Below, piece after piece: positions 1 to 9,579 of a DNA stretch of 64,000 nucleotides. The stretch is from positions 3,349,501-3,413,500 of the forward strand of contig NZ_CP012332.1 in the NCBI RefSeq assembly GCF_001263175.1. The letters run 5' to 3'. This DNA comes from Vulgatibacter incomptus. Its GTDB lineage: Bacteria; Myxococcota; Myxococcia; Myxococcales; Vulgatibacteraceae. Numbering within the stretch: the stretch's first letter is position 1; each line of letters starts with the position of its first letter. The position numbers were made by a program, and so were the translations under genes. The notes beneath the pieces are model-generated. The model saw only the letters and a list, made by a program, of their open reading frames with translations, did no database searches and was not told where the DNA came from.

Positions 1-684
1 GATCGCCTTCGGCGTCGATCCCCAGTCCTCGTGGAGCTTGAAGCCGATCGCGCCTGCCTCGATCTGCTCGACCAGGGGACCCGGCTGGCTGACGTTGCCC
101 TTGCCGAGGAGGCCGATGTTCACGGGGAGCCCCTCGACGGCCTGGAGCATGCGCCCGATGTTCCATGCGCCCGGCGTCACCGAGGTCGCAGTCGTGCCCG
201 CGGCGGGACCGGTGCCGCCGCCGATCATCGTGGTGATCCCCGACGTCAGCGCCTCCTCGGCCTGCTGCGGGCAGATGAAGTGGACGTGCGTGTCGATCCC
301 ACCCGCGGTGAGGATCAGGCCCTCGCCCGCGATCACCTCGGTCGACGCGCCGATCACGACCGTCACGCCGGGCTGGATGTCGGGGTTCCCCGCCTTGCCG
401 ATGCCCGCGATCCGCCCGTCCTTCAGACCGACGTCGGCCTTCACGATTCCCCAGTGGTCCACGATCACGGCGTTGGTGATCACGGTGTCCACACAATCCG
501 CGCGAAGGGCCTGGCTCTGCCCCATTCCGTCCCGGATCACCCTCCCGCCGCCGAACACCACCTCCTCGCCGTAGACGGTGAAGTCCCGCTCGATCTGGAT
601 CCAGAGGTCGGTGTCCGCCAGCCGGATGCGATCGCCAGTGGTCGGACCGTAGTGCTCCGCATACGCCTTTCGGGAGATCTTCAC
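1..684 (-). CDS. ureC: Urease subunit alpha, N-terminal part (runs off window)
   Basis: Catalytic subunit of urease, a cytoplasmic nickel enzyme that splits urea into ammonia and carbamate. The first 228 codons are visible. The N-terminus reads [20 protein letters not shown], and further in come the family motifs [14 protein letters not shown] (first nickel-binding His pair) and [10 protein letters not shown]. The carbamylated lysine and active-site flap would lie beyond the window edge, so completeness cannot be judged. I chose the GTG at 684 because it overlaps the ureB stop (GTGA) and gives the usual UreC N-terminus. It is the last visible gene of ureD-ureA-ureB-ureC. The accessory genes ureE, ureF and ureG are not seen here. 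Confidence 0.96.
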   Translation of the reverse strand, partial: MKISRKAYAEHYGPTTGDRIRLADTDLWIQIERDFTVYGEEVVFGGGRVIRDGMGQSQALRADCVDTVITNAVIVDHWGIVKADVGLKDGRIAGIGKAGNPDIQPGVTVVIGASTEVIAGEGLILTAGGIDTHVHFICPQQAEEALTSGITTMIGGGTGPAAGTTATSVTPGAWNIGRMLQAVEGLPVNIGLLGKGNVSQPGPLVEQIEAGAIGFKLHEDWGSTPKAI

Positions 685-989
685 GGCAGCTTCCCCATCG
701 TCCGTCCGGCGAAGCCGAATACGAAGCGGCGGCCGCCGAGTTCGACGAGCTCCACGGTGCGCGTCTGCCCGGGCTCGAAGCGGATCGCGGTGCCCGCCGC
801 GATGTCGAGGCGACGGCCCGTCGCCTTGAAACGATCGAAGGTGAGCGCGTCGTTCACCTCCGCGAAGTGGTAATGCGAGCCCACCTGGATCGGCCGATCT
901 CCCGTGTTCGTCACCTCGAGGGAGATCGCGGGCCGGCCTTCGTTCAGCTCGATCTCCCCGGGCATCGTGCGGACTTCGCCTGGAATCAT
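681..989 (-). CDS. ureB: Urease subunit beta
   Basis: Structural subunit of the urease (UreABC)3 complex. The 102 residues are a normal length. The start MIPGEV and the motif [18 protein letters not shown] are diagnostic, and the C-terminal part [14 protein letters not shown] is also typical. The stop codon overlaps the GTG start of ureC by four bases, so the two are probably translationally coupled. It lies about 55 bases after ureA in the same operon. I am sure of the family. Urease activity cannot be inferred from this subunit alone. Confidence 0.97.
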   Translation of the reverse strand: MIPGEVRTMPGEIELNEGRPAISLEVTNTGDRPIQVGSHYHFAEVNDALTFDRFKATGRRLDIAAGTAIRFEPGQTRTVELVELGGRRFVFGFAGRTMGKLP

Positions 990-1044
990 CGTGGCACCTC
1001 TCGAACCGCCGCTCGTTCCGAGCCGGGGCGGCTCGTCTCAAGCG

Positions 1045-1347
1045 TCAGCGGATCGGCTCGTGGACCGTGACCAGCTTGGTCCCGTCGGGAAAGGTGGCCT
1101 CTACCTGGATCATCTCGATCATCTCGGGCACGCCCTCGAGGACGTCGTCGCGGCCGAGGAGGGTCGCGCCCCAGGTCATCAGCTCGGCGACGGTCTTCCC
1201 GTCCCTCGCGCCCTCCATGAGGGCGGCGGCGAGGTAGGCCACCGCTTCGGGATGGTTCAGCTTCAGGCCCCGCGCCTTGCGCCTCTCGGCCACCAGCGAC
1301 GCGGTGAAGATCAGGAGCTTGTCTTTCTCTTTCGGCGACAGCCTCAC
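1045..1347 (-). CDS. ureA: Urease subunit gamma
   Basis: Smallest urease structural subunit, 100 residues, the usual length. It begins [20 protein letters not shown] and carries the conserved [10 protein letters not shown] and [13 protein letters not shown] stretches. The GTG at 1347 is preferred over longer in-frame starts because it gives the family N-terminus and follows a GAGAGG ribosome-binding sequence about 6 bases upstream. It lies 25 bases after ureD, so the two are almost certainly co-transcribed. Separate ureA and ureB genes, as here, are the common bacterial arrangement. Confidence 0.96.
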   Translation of the reverse strand: MRLSPKEKDKLLIFTASLVAERRKARGLKLNHPEAVAYLAAALMEGARDGKTVAELMTWGATLLGRDDVLEGVPEMIEMIQVEATFPDGTKLVTVHEPIR

Positions 1348-1372
1348 GGGAAAACCTCTCGGACCGCTCGGG

Positions 1373-2215
1373 TCACGTGTTCCAGATCCGCGGGATTTCC
1401 GCTTCGCGGCCCAGGCCTGCCGGGCGGAGGATCCGCCAGAGCGCACGGAGCCAGCGCTTCGCCCGCTCGCTCGATCGGCCCAGGTACCGGGCCAGCACCA
1501 GCCCCTCGAAGCATGAGAGGCCCGTGTCGGCGCCGTCCTCCTCGGGGGCGATCGCTCGGCATGCGGCGATGGCGTCCGGACCCGGCGCGTCGCCGGCCAG
1601 GATCAGCGTGGCGAGGACGCTCCGGCCCCTCATGCCGAGCGCCGACGCGAGGAGCGGATCGCCTCCTGTGAGGGCGCCACGCTCGCTCCAGACGAGCTTT
1701 CCGTCACGGCGGATGATGGTCCGCTGACGGATGGCGCCCCTCTCGAAGCGCTCCCCCGAGGCGGTGCGGCCGAGGCAGAGGATCTCCCAACCCAGGAAGC
1801 GCCCGCCGCCGCGCAGCTCGACCTCGGTCTCCATCCGCGCGCGAGCGGCGTCGTAGACGATCGTCTCCTGCGGGAGCCACTCGATCGTCGCGCCGTCGGC
1901 GACGATCGACACCCGCTGCGAGGCCTCGAGGCCCGTGGTGCGGTACCAACGGCCGGCGCCAGGCGTAGTCACGAGGGCGTGGGATCCGGGGCCGAGCTCG
2001 AGCCGCAGGCGGAGGTCGTCTCCGCCAGCGATTCCGCCGGGCGGGTGCAGCACAACCGCGTGGCAGGGATCCGGCCCTTCGGGGTAGAGCGCCCGCTGCA
2101 CCACCAACGGGCCGTACCGGCGTTGGCGAAGGACCGTGCGGCCCCGCTCGCGGCGAAAGTCGAGAGCCAGCTCCGCGCGCCAGCGTCGTCCTTCGTTCGG
2201 GGCCTCGACTCGCAT
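1373..2215 (-). CDS. ureD: Urease accessory protein UreD
   Basis: Urease maturation factor that binds apo-urease and, with UreF and UreG, helps deliver nickel. The 280 residues are family length. Family features visible include [13 protein letters not shown] in the first quarter, [10 protein letters not shown] near residue 90, and [14 protein letters not shown] near residue 120. It is the first urease gene of the cluster and lies about 100 bases downstream of a DUF1275-type membrane gene on the same strand, so that gene may feed transcription into the urease genes. No metal-binding His tail is seen. Confidence 0.95.
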   Translation of the reverse strand: MRVEAPNEGRRWRAELALDFRRERGRTVLRQRRYGPLVVQRALYPEGPDPCHAVVLHPPGGIAGGDDLRLRLELGPGSHALVTTPGAGRWYRTTGLEASQRVSIVADGATIEWLPQETIVYDAARARMETEVELRGGGRFLGWEILCLGRTASGERFERGAIRQRTIIRRDGKLVWSERGALTGGDPLLASALGMRGRSVLATLILAGDAPGPDAIAACRAIAPEEDGADTGLSCFEGLVLARYLGRSSERAKRWLRALWRILRPAGLGREAEIPRIWNT

Positions 2216-2315
2216 GCCTCCATTTCACGAGCGACCCGCGGGCGGATCAAACGCGCCGAAGAGCCGAGCGTCCGCTACCCGGCTCTTCCTCCTCGCGCGA
2301 CGGGCTCCCCGTGAA

Positions 2316-3059
2316 TCAGCGGTGCGATTTTTCCCGATGGGCCTCGACCGACACGAGGATCGCGGCGGCGATCCCCGCGAGGGGCACGAGCTGTGCCCAG
2401 AGGGCCGACGACGAATGGACCAGCCCAGTCAGCGCCGCGCCTGCTCCATAGACGACGAAGGTCGCGGCCTGGAGCGCGGCCATCCGTTGCCAGCTCGTCC
2501 GAACCGCGAGCCGCTGGCCGGATTCGCCGCGAGGAGGGTGCGCCGCGGGTCCGTCGGTCAGCCCCGACATCAGGCCGATGATCGTGCCCGTGACGAAGGT
2601 GGTGCTCACGCCCGGGATCCTCAGCCTCCAGACCACGCCGCTCTGCAGCCCCATCGCGACGGAGACGAGGACGACCACCGCCAGGGCGTTTCCCGTAGAC
2701 GGTTCGAAGTTCTCGAGCCGAAGGACGATGAACCCCGCCAGCAGGATCGCGGCCTCGATCGCGGTGGCGGTCGCGGCGCGGATGCTCCACGCCTCGGCGG
2801 GCGAGCGCCTCCGAAGGGCGGCTGCGCCGGCGCACGCCCCGAAGCTGAACCCCGCCAGGGCGAAGGCCGATCGAACGGCGGAGGCGCCCGCGCCAGAGCC
2901 GATGGCGATCCCGAGGAGCACGGCGTTGCCGGTCATGTTGGCCGTGAAGACCTGGAGCTCGTAGAAGGAGTTCGCGTCGACACTTCCGGCCGTCAGCGTC
3001 AGCAAGAGGAGCCAGGCGGTCGCGAGCCTGCCGCGAGATGGAGCCTCCGGAACCGACAT
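2316..3059 (-). CDS. DUF1275 (YoaK-like) membrane protein
   Basis: Integral membrane protein of 247 residues with about six hydrophobic segments. The family signature is near the N-terminus: LTAGSVDANSFY followed by FTANMTGNAVLLG. The repeated partner motif GVSTTFVTGTIIGLMSGL comes after the midpoint. This two-repeat layout is typical of DUF1275; the transported substrate is not established. The ATG at 3059 was chosen because the first membrane segment begins about 12 residues later, while longer reading of the frame gives only Arg/Ser-rich sequence. Its position ahead of ureD suggests, but does not show, a link with urea or nitrogen use. Confidence 0.9.
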   Translation of the reverse strand: MSVPEAPSRGRLATAWLLLLTLTAGSVDANSFYELQVFTANMTGNAVLLGIAIGSGAGASAVRSAFALAGFSFGACAGAAALRRRSPAEAWSIRAATATAIEAAILLAGFIVLRLENFEPSTGNALAVVVLVSVAMGLQSGVVWRLRIPGVSTTFVTGTIIGLMSGLTDGPAAHPPRGESGQRLAVRTSWQRMAALQAATFVVYGAGAALTGLVHSSSALWAQLVPLAGIAAAILVSVEAHREKSHR

Positions 3060-3159
3060 GGCCTCGCGATTCCTAGCGCCTCGATCGGCGCGCCCCGTCT
3101 CGCGCGTCCTCCGCGCGGACGGGTGGAATCTGGCACCGCGCCCGTCGGCTTTCAGCCGC

Positions 3160-4221
3160 TCAGGGCGAGAGCAGCGCCCGGAGCTCGGTGGTGCCGAGCG
3201 CGTCCTCGAAGACGATCCGCGGATGGAACGAGCAGCGCCCGAAGAAGAGCGAGCGCGTCTCTCCCCTTCCATCCACCGCGTGGACGACGATCGCCGACGG
3301 CAGCTCCTTCGTGCCGTCGGGCACCGTCTCGAGCTCGACCCAGAGCGCACGCCCGGGCGGACGCGAGCGCAGCCATTCGTGCATGCCCGCCTCGTAGGCC
3401 TCCCGCTCCGCCGGCGCGAAGTAGTCCCGGACGATCGTCTGGTAGGCGAGGATCGTCACGCCGGGGCCGACCTCCCCGCCGAGATCGGCGAGGCGCGAAG
3501 GCATCCGGCTCGCCGGCGTGGCCTCGAGCACGGGTCCACCGGGTGCGTTGACCGCCACCCGGAACGCCGCGATCGACGCGTCGAGCCGCTCGAGCCGCGC
3601 CGCCTCTCCGGGCCACACACACGACCGCAGCCAGAGCGCCTCCTCTTCGCGGCTGGCGTCGATCGGCCGCGCATCGAGGCCGAGGCGGCGCGCGATGCGA
3701 GAGCCGTCCGCGAGGGTCGGGATCGCGTCGCCGCCCGCGGTCTGCCAGACCCGGGGCAGCGCGTCGGCGATCAGGTTCAGCCCCGCGCTCGCTCCGAGAT
3801 CGACGAGGGCCAGGGGGCCGTCGATAAACGATGCCGGCCAGAGCCAGGCCACCGCCCGGGTGGTCTCGTTGGTCTGCACGTATCGGGTGCGGAGCGCGTC
3901 CCACATCCGGCTCCGCGAAGGCTCGAGCGCGGCCAGCACCTCGTCCCGGCCAAAGCCCAGGGGCGAGGGCGAGGCGTCGGAGATCGCGCCCCAGAGCGGG
4001 TGCGAGGGCCCTTCCGAGAGCGAATCGAAGCGGAGGGCCGCGAGCAGCAGCAGCGGCCGCCCGTAGGTGGCGAAGGAGGGTCGCTGCGAGAGCGCGGTCT
4101 CCAGGCGGGTCCAGGCGTCCGTGCCTCGGAGCGCAGCGATCTCGGAGAGAAGCCTCCCGTATGCCGGCACCCGCGCCCCGATCATGTTGCGCTGCGCCTC
4201 GAGCTCCTCTACCAATTCCAT
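3160..4221 (-). CDS. DUF2332 family protein
   Basis: Predicted cytoplasmic protein of 353 residues. The middle carries ALVDLGASAGLNLIAD, resembling an S-adenosylmethionine-binding glycine-rich loop, and the C-terminal third has VTILAYQTIVRDYF and LWVELETVPDG, as in DUF2332 proteins. Methyltransferase-like activity is possible but is inference only. The ATG at 4221 was chosen because homologous sequence begins there (MELVEELEAQRNMIGARVPA). The gene reads toward the DUF1275 and urease genes with a 100-base gap. No signal peptide is seen. Confidence 0.85.
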   Translation of the reverse strand: MELVEELEAQRNMIGARVPAYGRLLSEIAALRGTDAWTRLETALSQRPSFATYGRPLLLLAALRFDSLSEGPSHPLWGAISDASPSPLGFGRDEVLAALEPSRSRMWDALRTRYVQTNETTRAVAWLWPASFIDGPLALVDLGASAGLNLIADALPRVWQTAGGDAIPTLADGSRIARRLGLDARPIDASREEEALWLRSCVWPGEAARLERLDASIAAFRVAVNAPGGPVLEATPASRMPSRLADLGGEVGPGVTILAYQTIVRDYFAPAEREAYEAGMHEWLRSRPPGRALWVELETVPDGTKELPSAIVVHAVDGRGETRSLFFGRCSFHPRIVFEDALGTTELRALLSP

Positions 4222-4360
4222 CGCCCTCACCTCGCCCTCCACCAAAACGGAGAGCCCTCCAATAAAACGGACGGCGCATGGCGTCAACCCGGGTGGAGGG
4301 AAGGTGCGCACGCCCACGAGGCGCGATAGGATGGATCGAACCTCGTCAGCGGAGGCTCCC

Positions 4361-4888
4361 GTGCGCTCTCGGCTCGCCCTCGTCGCCCTTCTATCGTGCA
4401 CCTGGCTCGCGCTCTTCGGGGGCAGCCCTGGATGCCAGGTCGACAATCTCGCCAATGGCCCGGCCTGCACGGAGATGGCCTGCCTCGACAGCCTCACGGT
4501 CACGTTCGACCCGCCGCTCACCGCGACGGGCCGCTACGAGCTCGCGCTCGACCTCGACGGCCGCGCGTTCGGCTGCGAGATCATGGTCTCCGGCATCATT
4601 TCGCCGACCTCTTGCGGGGACGTTGCGGTCACCGTGTACGGCCCGAGTCGCTCCGTCACCCACTCGATCGACGGGGAGACAGTCTCGCACTCGGAGGTGC
4701 CGCTCCCGGGGATCGCCGAGATCCGGATGTTCGGGGCGCCTCACGCCGTCGGCCTCGGTGTGCGCCGCGACGGCTTCGAGCTCGTTCGGACGTCGTTCGA
4801 GCCGGCCTACGAGCGCTTTTATCCGAACGGCCCCCGTTGCGGCGACATGGCGTGCGACGCCGCGACGCGGACGATCCAGGTGCCGTAG
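4361..4888 (+). CDS. Small secreted lipoprotein, unknown function
   Basis: Protein of about 175 residues. It opens with a signal segment (RSRLALVALLSCTWLALFGG) ending in a lipobox-like SPGC, so it is probably an outer-membrane or periplasmic lipoprotein. The mature part holds two short Cys-containing pieces near both ends (CTEMACLDSLTVTFD and CGDMACDAATRTIQV). The echo between them suggests a small disulfide-stabilised beta domain. The GTG at 4361 is preferred because GGAGG lies 5 bases upstream and the signal peptide then has normal length. I do not recognise the family. Confidence 0.75.
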   Translation: MRSRLALVALLSCTWLALFGGSPGCQVDNLANGPACTEMACLDSLTVTFDPPLTATGRYELALDLDGRAFGCEIMVSGIISPTSCGDVAVTVYGPSRSVTHSIDGETVSHSEVPLPGIAEIRMFGAPHAVGLGVRRDGFELVRTSFEPAYERFYPNGPRCGDMACDAATRTIQVP

Positions 4889-4996
4889 CCCGGCGAGCGC
4901 CGCCGGAAAGCACCGATCGGCGAAAAATGAATTGAATGTGCGTGTCCGATTTGCGTCGAATGCGGCGTCACCTCTGAAACCTTCCGGAGTTCGCCC

Positions 4997-5608
4997 ATGA
5001 AACGCCTACTTTCGGCTCTCGCCGTTGCCTCGCTCGTCGGAATCGCCGCTCCCGCCCATGCCCGCCTGGAGCTCGATTCCCCAGGGGCGCACGAGGGGTT
5101 CTACCTGCGCATGGGCTTGGGCCCCAGCGCTCTCAAATTCGGGGTCGATGGTCTCGACGTAAAAGGTACCGGGGTGGGCTTCAACTTGGCGCTGGGAGGT
5201 ACGATCGCGCCGAACTTGATTCTCTTCGGAGAGGTCACGAGCTCCGCAGCCTCGAATCCGACGGTCGCCCAGGGAGGTGATATCTGGCGCGCCGACAGAA
5301 GCTCCTTCGCGGTCGTCTCCATCGGACCTGGACTGACCTACTATTTCATGCCTGCGAACGTCTTCCTCTCCGGGTCCCTCCTCCTCACCCAGGTGCAGTT
5401 CTCGGACATGTACTCGAGGGAAGATACCGAATACGGGCCCGGCGCCCGCCTCGCGCTCGGCAAGGAATGGCTGGTGGGACGGAACTGGGGCCTGGGGCTC
5501 GCCGCCGACGCTGCGTGGTCCAGCATCCCGCCTACGAACCCGTCGAGCGGTGCGAAGAACGCAACGACCACGTCGTTCGGCCTGTCGTTCAGCGCCACCT
5601 ACAACTGA
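4997..5608 (+). CDS. Predicted outer-membrane beta-barrel protein
   Basis: 203 residues. A cleavable signal peptide (MKRLLSALAVASLVGIAAPA, then HA) is followed by alternating hydrophobic/polar strands typical of a small eight-stranded barrel. The strands are rich in Gly and aromatic residues, e.g. FYLRMGLGPSALKFG, VGFNLALGGTIAPNLILFGE and SIGPGLTYYFMPANVFLSG. The C-terminus SFGLSFSATYN resembles a last beta strand, though it ends in Asn rather than Phe. The function of such small barrels is not predictable. It stands alone, with a hydrolase gene reading toward it from the other side. Confidence 0.8.
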   Translation: MKRLLSALAVASLVGIAAPAHARLELDSPGAHEGFYLRMGLGPSALKFGVDGLDVKGTGVGFNLALGGTIAPNLILFGEVTSSAASNPTVAQGGDIWRADRSSFAVVSIGPGLTYYFMPANVFLSGSLLLTQVQFSDMYSREDTEYGPGARLALGKEWLVGRNWGLGLAADAAWSSIPPTNPSSGAKNATTTSFGLSFSATYN

Positions 5609-5687
5609 ACCGGGCGGGGGCGCTCTCCGCTCCTACGCGCGCCATCGAGCCGGCTTGGCCCGCTCGACGGCGCGTTCCCTGACTTCC

Positions 5688-7432
5688 TCAGTCCTCCAGC
5701 AATCGCCGGGCGCGCCTCAGCGCCTCGACGGCACCCGGGGGCGGCTCGGCCGTGAGCTCGTCGTCATCGGGCGTCGCCACGATGAGCGAAGGGTTCTCCC
5801 AGAGGTTGTTCGTCCCCATCGCCCAGCGCGCCATCGACACGTTGCTGCGCACGTCGGGGAAGCGGCGGCCGGCGAGACATCCCACGTCGGGGGCTCTACC
5901 GGGAGTCTGTACGAACGACGTCGCGATCGACGCGACGCAGGCATCGACTTCGCCATAGACGTCCAGCATCGTCATGTGCCCCTTGAACGGAACCACCACG
6001 AGGTTCTGTGAAGGCCCGGAGAGGTACCCTTCGACGCCCCCGAGATCCCAGTCGGGCGTCGCGTAGTCGAGGGTACCGTTCAGGAAGAGCAGCGGAATCG
6101 ACGTGTCGGCCCAACGCTTCAGCGATACCGGCACGTCGTACAGAGGCCACGGCCAGCTCTCTCTCCGGTCGGCCCACCGCTCTCCCGTCCCCATCGTGAC
6201 GATCCGATTCCTCGACTCCTCGCGCAGGGACGCCGGCGTCAAGGCATCCTCCCAGAACTCCGAGAACACCACGTGGCGGTTGAGGTACGGGGAGGGATCC
6301 CATGGGTCGGTCCCCGCCCCCTGGCTCGGGGAGAAGAGGAGCAGTGCCAGGTGCTGGAGCGCGGCGACGTCGGCCGGAGCGCAGCGATCGAATCGGTAGA
6401 TCGCCGCGAGGCCGACTTCGATGAGCACCGGATCCGCGAAGGTCTGGGCGAAGACGGCGGAGAGGAAGTTCTTCTCCCCCGGTCCCGCGATCACTCCGCC
6501 GCAGTGGCCGTCCTCGAGCTTCTGCATGAGACGCTCGAGGAGTCCCCAGGGATCGGACGTGAGCTTGCTGGTGCAGAACGCATCGGCTTCGCAATTCTCC
6601 AGCACACGGCGTGCGAGCTTCTCGACCGACTCGTCGCGGTGCAGGATCGTCCGGCAGCCTTCCGCCGGGCAGATCGAGTCGAGGATCGCGCCGGCCGCTT
6701 GGTCGGGGAAGAGGCTCAGGTAACGATTCGCCACGAGGGTTCCGTACGATCCGCCCCACACGTACTCGGGCGTCCCTTCCACACGGAGTGACTGGATCAG
6801 CATCCCGATGTCAATCGCAGCCGCCGTGGTGGAGAAGTGCTGGAGCCCGTCGCCCCAACGCGTCGCCAGCTCTTCGAGACACACGGGTTTCACGTCGTCG
6901 GTCTGCTTGCCGCAACCCAGGGGCGTCGATCGGCCCACCCCGCGGTTGTCGAAGGAATACACGTCCAGGCCCTTCGCCGCGAAGGCCGTCGCGATCGGCG
7001 AGAGGATGAGACCCTCCGACGCCTGGCCTGGCCCCCCGCCAGGAGCCAGATCCGCCCCTTTCGTTCTCCCTTCGCGGGGAGGCTGCGGAGGAAGAGCGAG
7101 ATCCTCTCGCTCGCCTCGTCCGACCAGTCGAGCGGCACGTCGACGGTGGCGCATCGCATGTCCGCCGGGCAGGGCGTCTCGCCCCACCGGATGTCACCGA
7201 GGGAGGCACGGATCGGCACGGGGCCGTCGCCTGGGTCGCCACCTCCCGCGCCACCGCCGGCGTCGCCTCCGCTGCCGGCGTCACCGCCACCGCTACCGCC
7301 CTCGCCGATCTCGCCGCCCGTACCACCCTCTCCGCCGGAGCCGCCGTCGTTTCCCTGGCCCGGGTCCATCGCGCTTCCGCAACCTGCCAGCAGGCAGGCC
7401 CCGAGCGCGGCCATCCAGCCTCGAATCCTCAT
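5688..7432 (-). pseudogene. Secreted alpha/beta hydrolase (TAP-like peptidase family), frameshifted
   Basis: The first part starts at the ATG at 7432 with a lipoprotein signal (MRIRGWMAALGACLLAGCGS), a long Gly/Ser/Asp linker and the start of a hydrolase domain (CATVDVPLDWSD, then RIWLLAGG). The remainder continues in a different frame from GPGQASEGLILSPIA, with the nucleophile elbow VWGGSYGTL (Ser) and a C-terminal TAP-like part containing PLLFLNGTLDYATPDWD. The frames join at a run of six Gs (minus strand, 7037-7032). One extra G would restore a single protein of about 580 residues. Either the gene is broken, the run varies in length, or the assembly dropped a base. The family resembles secreted tripeptidyl aminopeptidases. 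Confidence 0.85.
7032..7037 (-). other. Six-G run at hydrolase frame break
   Basis: On the minus strand the context is GCG followed by GGG GGC CAG. Adding one G would turn this into GCG GGG GGG CCA GGC CAG, encoding AGGPGQ, and rejoin the two halves of the secreted hydrolase. It is one of three such runs in this window. Confidence 0.8.
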
Positions 7433-7621
7433 CACGTCCCATCCTTGTAGAATCGTGAACCACACGTTTACCGACTGAATCAGACGGTGCGAGTTCGAAG
7501 CCTCGAAACGGGCGTTCGATATTCGGGACGGGATTGCTACGAGCGCTTCATGAGACCCACGTCCTCGTGACGTAGGGATAGGGAAAGGGCTCCGGGAGGG
7601 CCGGCGGTCATGCCCGCCCGG

Positions 7622-8308
7622 TCAGGCGGGGAGGCGTGCGAGCGCGCTGCAGAGCGGGCAGGAGGCCACGCCGTGGGGAACGTCGCGCCGATGGAGCTCG
7701 AGCACCGCCCGTGAGATCTCCGCGAGCTCCCGGCGGACCTCGCGGCGGGCACCCTTCACCCGCGCCACCTTCATGTCGTCGTACGCGGTGGTCTGGTGGC
7801 GCATCCACGCGATCACCGCCGCCTCCGCCCGCTGCTCGACGGGGATTCGCTCCGTGCGGGCCACCGTCCCCGAGCCCACCGGCGTGGCGTGTGCAGTCAC
7901 CGCCGCCGCCAGCTCGATCGCGCGGGCGTGGAAGGTCCGGGAGAAGCGCAGCAAGCGGAAGACCGAGTCCGCGAAGTCGTGGACGTAGGCGTCCTGCTTC
8001 TTCACCCGGCGCGCGGCGTCCTGCTCCCTGCGGCGCGCGTAGGCGGGGTCCGCGCGCTCGACCTCGAGCTCCGCCTTCGCCGCCTCGATGTGCGCCGCCG
8101 GCGCCCACACGCCCTTCGAGAACTTCTTCCGCCCCTTCTGCTCGATCACCGTCCAGCTCGGCCCAGCCGCCTTCACGCGGCGGGTCATCCCCGGATCGCC
8201 GGGCGGCAGCAGCGCCCAGCCCTTGGGCGGGCTCGCCGTCCTGCCATCCGGCAATCGGACGAGGCGGGGATCGGCAGTTGGGGAAACGACGAGGCTCTCT
8301 TCGCTCAT
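7622..8308 (-). CDS. DUF2293 domain protein
   Basis: 228 residues, no signal peptide, strongly basic. The DUF2293-like part is in the C-terminal half: AEAAVIAWMRHQTTAYDDMK followed by RREVRRELAEISRAVL. The tail carries a Cys pair in GVASCPLCSALARLPA that could bind metal. The N-terminal half contains KGWALLPPGDPGMTRRVKAA and a helical Lys/Arg-rich stretch (KAELEVERADPAYARRREQD). The function of the family is unknown; the charge suggests nucleic-acid contact (inference). It reads away from the sulfur transport genes, which end about 145 bases upstream on the same strand. Confidence 0.85.
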   Translation of the reverse strand: MSEESLVVSPTADPRLVRLPDGRTASPPKGWALLPPGDPGMTRRVKAAGPSWTVIEQKGRKKFSKGVWAPAAHIEAAKAELEVERADPAYARRREQDAARRVKKQDAYVHDFADSVFRLLRFSRTFHARAIELAAAVTAHATPVGSGTVARTERIPVEQRAEAAVIAWMRHQTTAYDDMKVARVKGARREVRRELAEISRAVLELHRRDVPHGVASCPLCSALARLPA

Positions 8309-8452
8309 GCGCCCGCGTTCTAGCGCAGCGGTGCCGGATGTCGAGAGCCGACGACGATCTCACGCTCGCCGAGGCCCGCGTCCTCCGAAGGCGAGACCGC
8401 GGCCCAGCGCCGCCTCGGGCCGCGAGGCGAGCGCCGGACTTCGCGCCGCCGG
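8309..8452. other. Intergenic region with possible 3' gene remnant
   Basis: Spacer between the YedE-half gene and the DUF2293 gene. Positions 8364-8386 are identical over 23 bases to 12731-12753, which is the 3' end of the dehydrogenase gene. On the minus strand the shared part encodes EDAGLGE in both places. I see no intact gene here; a degenerated gene tail is one explanation. Confidence 0.35.
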
Positions 8453-8914
8453 TCACGCGAGCTTCGACGGTTCGGCGGCGGCGGTCTGCCGGGATCGCTC
8501 CCAGGCGCTCGCAAGCCAGGTGCCTCCGATCATGGACGCCACGAAGACGAACGCGCTGGGCGCACCGGTGGCGAGCGACACGAGACCCGGGCCCGGGCAG
8601 TAGCCGCCGAGGCCCCAGCCGATCCCGAAGATCGCGGCGCCGCCGATCAGCCGTGCGTCGAGGTCGCGCCGGGTAGGCAGATTGAAGTCGCCTGCGCAGA
8701 TCGGCGCCTCTCGGCGGCGGACGATCCGCCAGGTGATCGCGGACACGCCGACGGCGCCGGCCATCACGAAGCCCAGCGCGGGCTTCCACTCGCCGGCGAA
8801 GTCGAGGAAGCCGATCACGTTCCCCGGCTCGGTCATTCCTCCCACGGCCAGGCCCAGGGCGAAGAGCAAGCCGGCGACGAAAGCGACGAACCCCTGCATC
8901 CCGATCGTCTTCAT
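8453..8914 (-). CDS. YeeE/YedE-type sulfur transporter, C-terminal half (DUF6691-like)
   Basis: 153 residues with about four membrane segments. It matches the second half of a YeeE/YedE transporter, a family known for moving thiosulfate or related sulfur compounds. Motifs are [18 protein letters not shown] and [19 protein letters not shown], the latter carrying the conserved Cys of the GxCPGP loop. The start overlaps the end of the upstream half-gene (ATGA), so both halves should be made together and probably pair in the membrane. Transcription probably starts at the sigma-54 site at 9394-9379. Confidence 0.9.
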   Translation of the reverse strand: MKTIGMQGFVAFVAGLLFALGLAVGGMTEPGNVIGFLDFAGEWKPALGFVMAGAVGVSAITWRIVRRREAPICAGDFNLPTRRDLDARLIGGAAIFGIGWGLGGYCPGPGLVSLATGAPSAFVFVASMIGGTWLASAWERSRQTAAAEPSKLA

Positions 8915-9336
8915 TCCAGTCCTCCCACGAGACGCACCACCAGCACGCTCAGCGCGCCGGTCGCCATGAAGGTGAGGGTCGCGACGATGGAGCGCGGCGA
9001 GAGCCGGCTGATGCCGCAGACGCCGTGACCGCTGGTGCAGCCGCTGCCGAGACGCGTCCCGATTCCCACGAGCGCACCCGCGATCGCAACGAGGGGGAGC
9101 GAGGGCGCGGCACTCGCATCGAAGCGCCCCGGCATCGCGGCATACGCGACCGCGCCGCCAACCACGAGGCCGGCCACGAAGAGCGCGCGCCAAATCTTGC
9201 CGGGCTGACGCGAGACCAGGCCGCCCAGGATCCCGCTGATCCCGGCGACCCTGCCGTTGAAGAGCAGCAGGAGCGACGCGCTCACGCCGATCAGGACGCC
9301 GCCGCCCAGTGCCCACTTGATCGAAATCCAATCCAT
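8911..9336 (-). CDS. YeeE/YedE-type sulfur transporter, N-terminal half
   Basis: 141 residues, about four membrane segments. It carries the family motif [20 protein letters not shown] with the Cys residues known in YeeE to relay thiosulfate sulfur. Together with the downstream gene it makes up a split transporter. The leader contains AAGGAG about 12 bases before the ATG. A sigma-54 promoter matching the consensus lies 32 bases upstream of that leader start. The context, with a persulfide dioxygenase, TauE and a FisR-like activator, suggests uptake of sulfur compounds under control of sulfane sulfur. Confidence 0.92.
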   Translation of the reverse strand: MDWISIKWALGGGVLIGVSASLLLLFNGRVAGISGILGGLVSRQPGKIWRALFVAGLVVGGAVAYAAMPGRFDASAAPSLPLVAIAGALVGIGTRLGSGCTSGHGVCGISRLSPRSIVATLTFMATGALSVLVVRLVGGLE

Positions 9337-9378
9337 CCGAACGAAGTCTCCTTGTTGCAGGAACAGTCTTGGCTCCCT

Positions 9379-9394
9379 CGCAATCCCCGTGCCA
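9379..9394 (-). promoter_or_regulatory. Sigma-54 promoter for the YeeE/YedE pair
   Basis: The minus strand reads TGGCACGGGGATTGCG. It has the GG and GC dinucleotides with exactly ten bases between them and matches TGGCACG-N4-TTGC at every defined base. The predicted start site is near 9368, leaving a 32-base leader before the ATG at 9336. Confidence 0.85.
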
Positions 9395-9457
9395 ACGGTG
9401 GTGGAGCGAGATCTCGCGAAGGTAACGGCGCGCCGCGCCCGGAGGCCGTTTCACCCC

Positions 9458-9485
9458 TGTTCTACGCGTTTCGGCGCGAGCAACA
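9458..9485. promoter_or_regulatory. Candidate activator-binding dyad between divergent sulfur genes
   Basis: Dyad-symmetric sequence of the form TGTT-N3-CGCG-N6-CGCG-N3-AACA. Its centre is about 105 bases upstream of the predicted start for the YeeE/YedE pair and about 135 bases upstream of that for tauE, the usual distance for a sigma-54 activator site. Four GTTTC words also lie nearby (9448, 9468, 9491, 9501). Binding by the activator encoded at 11348 is inference. Confidence 0.45.
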
Positions 9486-9579
9486 GCTCCGTTTCCAACA
9501 GTTTCGCGCGGGAAGGAGATGCGGCGATCGGCCGGGGAACGAATCCTCGAAACGCAAGTCTCGACAGGCCGGCGTCCGT

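Noticed and set aside
31-873. Plus-strand frames opposite urease genes
   Set aside because: They mirror ureC and ureB, whose motifs and order are unmistakable.
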